A stretch of DNA of 5,828 nucleotides from Deltaproteobacteria bacterium (GTDB taxonomy: Bacteria > SAR324 > JACQKK01). The stretch is taken from NCBI GenBank assembly GCA_029858165.1, contig JAOUFO010000122.1, forward strand, positions 1 through 5,828, written 5' to 3'. Below the pieces are notes generated by a model. It had not been told where the DNA came from and searched no databases. It saw only the letters and a list, made by a program, of their open reading frames with translations. The first letter of the stretch is position 1. Each line of letters starts with the position of its first letter. A program made the translations under genes and the position numbers. This document shows, piece by piece, positions 4,844 to 5,828 of the stretch.

Positions 4844-5828
4844 ATGATCATTCAGTGTTCTTCCTGCAATACCAAATATCGTCTTAATTTGGAAAGGATT
4901 CCAAATAGAAAGACGTTTGTAAAATGCAGAACCTGCCAAACCCCAATTTTTATTGATCCACCCCCCCAGGCCGCGGATTCCGCCGGAAGCGGGGATTCCT
5001 TCGGAGAACCCGGAGGCAGACACCCGGATCCGCGGCGGCACAACAGCCAAAGGGAACCAACCCGCGGCCAGGAGGACTCTGGCCGGAATCACCCAGGACC
5101 GGACAAGCCGGGAGCCACCGGGGTTGCCGTGGTGGCCTGTGAAAACTGCGCCACCCGCTACCGGGTCCGGCCGGAGGTGCTGACAAAGCCCAATCTGCGG
5201 CTCAAATGCAGCCGATGCGGCCACCTGTTTTCCCCTCCGGCCCTATCTGCGGCCCCCCCCATGGCTCCCCCTCCCCCCACCGGGGGGGGGGTCTCCCCAT
5301 CCGGCACCCCCCGGCGGAATTCCCCGGTATTGCCCCCGGACCCCCATTACCATTCTCCTCCTCCGCGCAGTGTGGAAATGCGGGTGATTCCCCCGGAATA
5401 CCAGACCTTTTCCCCTCCCCAATCCAGGGCTTTCTCGCAGGGAGAAGGCCATTCTCTTTCTGAGTACCCGCACGCCATGCCGGTGCCCGATGAAAGCCGC
5501 CTGGACGCCATGTTCCAGGACCTGCAAGAGGAAACCCCGCCGCCCAAACCGTCCCAGCCCCACGCCCGGCCTCCAGGGGAGGAGGCACGGCCCCCCGGGG
5601 TGTTTTCCCGGCAATCGGATATGGACAGCCGGTTTTTTGACGAAGAACCCCCGGCGGCCAAAGAGGCCGAAGAACCCTACGATCCGGAAAAAGCCTACCT
5701 GGAGGCCATCTCCCTGTATGATGAGGAGGAACCCCTTCAAAACGAGGGGGGAGGCTCCCCGGCGCCGGTGGACGATTCCCGCCGCCACAAGCTGTTTCTC
5801 AAACCGGGGGACGCCCCCCCTCATCTGG
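4844..5828 (+). CDS. Protein with two tandem MJ0042-type zinc ribbons (3' partial)
   Basis: The frame opens at ATG 4844 and stays open for 328 codons to the window edge, so the C-terminus is missing. The first zinc ribbon has cysteines at 5, 8, 28 and 31 (QCSSCNTKYRLN ... VKCRTCQTPIFI). The second has cysteines at 99, 102, 122 and 125 (ACENCATRYRVRPEVL ... LKCSRCGHLF), the classic MJ0042 form. Between them is a polar Gly/Pro/Arg-rich linker (about 38-92). From about 130 the chain is low complexity and proline-rich, then acidic (for example DESRLDAMFQDLQEE and PEKAYLEAISLYDEEEP). In many proteobacterial relatives such ribbons precede a transmembrane segment and a DUF3426 or TPR region, which would lie beyond this window; that continuation is an inference. 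The likely role is protein or nucleic-acid contact by zinc ribbons; no enzyme motif is visible. The gene is divergent from the LytR_C-like gene and has its own promoter candidate. It contains C8 and G10 homopolymers. Confidence 0.85.
   Translation, partial: MIIQCSSCNTKYRLNLERIPNRKTFVKCRTCQTPIFIDPPPQAADSAGSGDSFGEPGGRHPDPRRHNSQREPTRGQEDSGRNHPGPDKPGATGVAVVACENCATRYRVRPEVLTKPNLRLKCSRCGHLFSPPALSAAPPMAPPPPTGGGVSPSGTPRRNSPVLPPDPHYHSPPPRSVEMRVIPPEYQTFSPPQSRAFSQGEGHSLSEYPHAMPVPDESRLDAMFQDLQEETPPPKPSQPHARPPGEEARPPGVFSRQSDMDSRFFDEEPPAAKEAEEPYDPEKAYLEAISLYDEEEPLQNEGGGSPAPVDDSRRHKLFLKPGDAPPHL
5282..5291 (+). repeat. G10 homopolymer within the zinc-ribbon gene
   Basis: Ten consecutive Gs lie in frame as Gly-Gly-Gly plus the first base of Val, just after the second zinc ribbon. 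A C8 run (5253-5260) and a C6 run lie just before it, and the C6 and G10 runs can form a hairpin. A one-base gain would put the reading frame onto a stop at 5461-5463, and a one-base loss onto a TGA at 5385-5387. Slippage would leave the ribbons intact and remove the acidic and C-terminal parts. Confidence 0.7.

Noticed and set aside
5243..5824. - strand open frame opposite the zinc-ribbon gene
   Set aside because: The + strand frame contains two complete CXXC/CXXC zinc ribbons and stays open to the edge. The - strand translation is low-complexity Gly/Arg without motifs.

Overview
This is a GC-rich window, full of G/C homopolymer runs, from what looks like a Gram-negative chromosome. The evidence for Gram-negative is a membrane-anchored SPOR-domain (peptidoglycan-binding) protein, two exported proteins with Sec-type signal peptides, and a protein with tandem MJ0042-type zinc ribbons followed by a long proline-rich linker. 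That zinc-ribbon architecture is common in Desulfobacterota, Myxococcota and some Alphaproteobacteria or Magnetococcia-like lineages. I cannot place the organism more exactly from sequence alone. No rRNA, tRNA, CRISPR array or complete insertion sequence is visible.

Layout: (1) 1-196 holds the tail of an unidentified upstream + strand reading frame inside a 41-bp direct repeat (73-bp period). (2) 197-946 (+) is the SPOR-domain protein, ending at a strong symmetrical terminator (about 1006-1046). (3) 1070-1762 (-) is a small serine recombinase that converges on that terminator. It keeps the nucleophilic serine but has lost two of the arginines expected in the active site. (4) 1763-2088 is non-coding and relatively AT-rich in part, with several inverted repeats. 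(5) 2089-3558 (-) is an exported protein of unknown family with a helical C-terminus. (6) 3559-3687 contains a strong GC hairpin whose U-tract faces the + strand, opposite to both flanking genes. (7) 3688-4626 (-) is an exported protein with a C-terminal LytR_C-like domain. (8) 4627-4843 is a divergent intergenic region with a plausible sigma70-type promoter facing right. (9) 4844 to the window end (+) is a protein with two tandem CXXC/CXXC zinc ribbons and a Pro/acidic low-complexity region, open at the right edge and carrying a G10 tract.

Functional reading: the common theme is the cell envelope (SPOR protein, exported LytR_C protein, exported unknown protein). The 489-aa and LytR_C genes are codirectional, and the zinc-ribbon gene is divergent from them, so a shared function is possible but unproven. 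The most unusual items are the recombinase with a degenerate active site, the + facing hairpin between two - strand genes, and the G10 tract that could make the zinc-ribbon gene slippage-prone. I do not see firm evidence for a complete new defence or mobile system.
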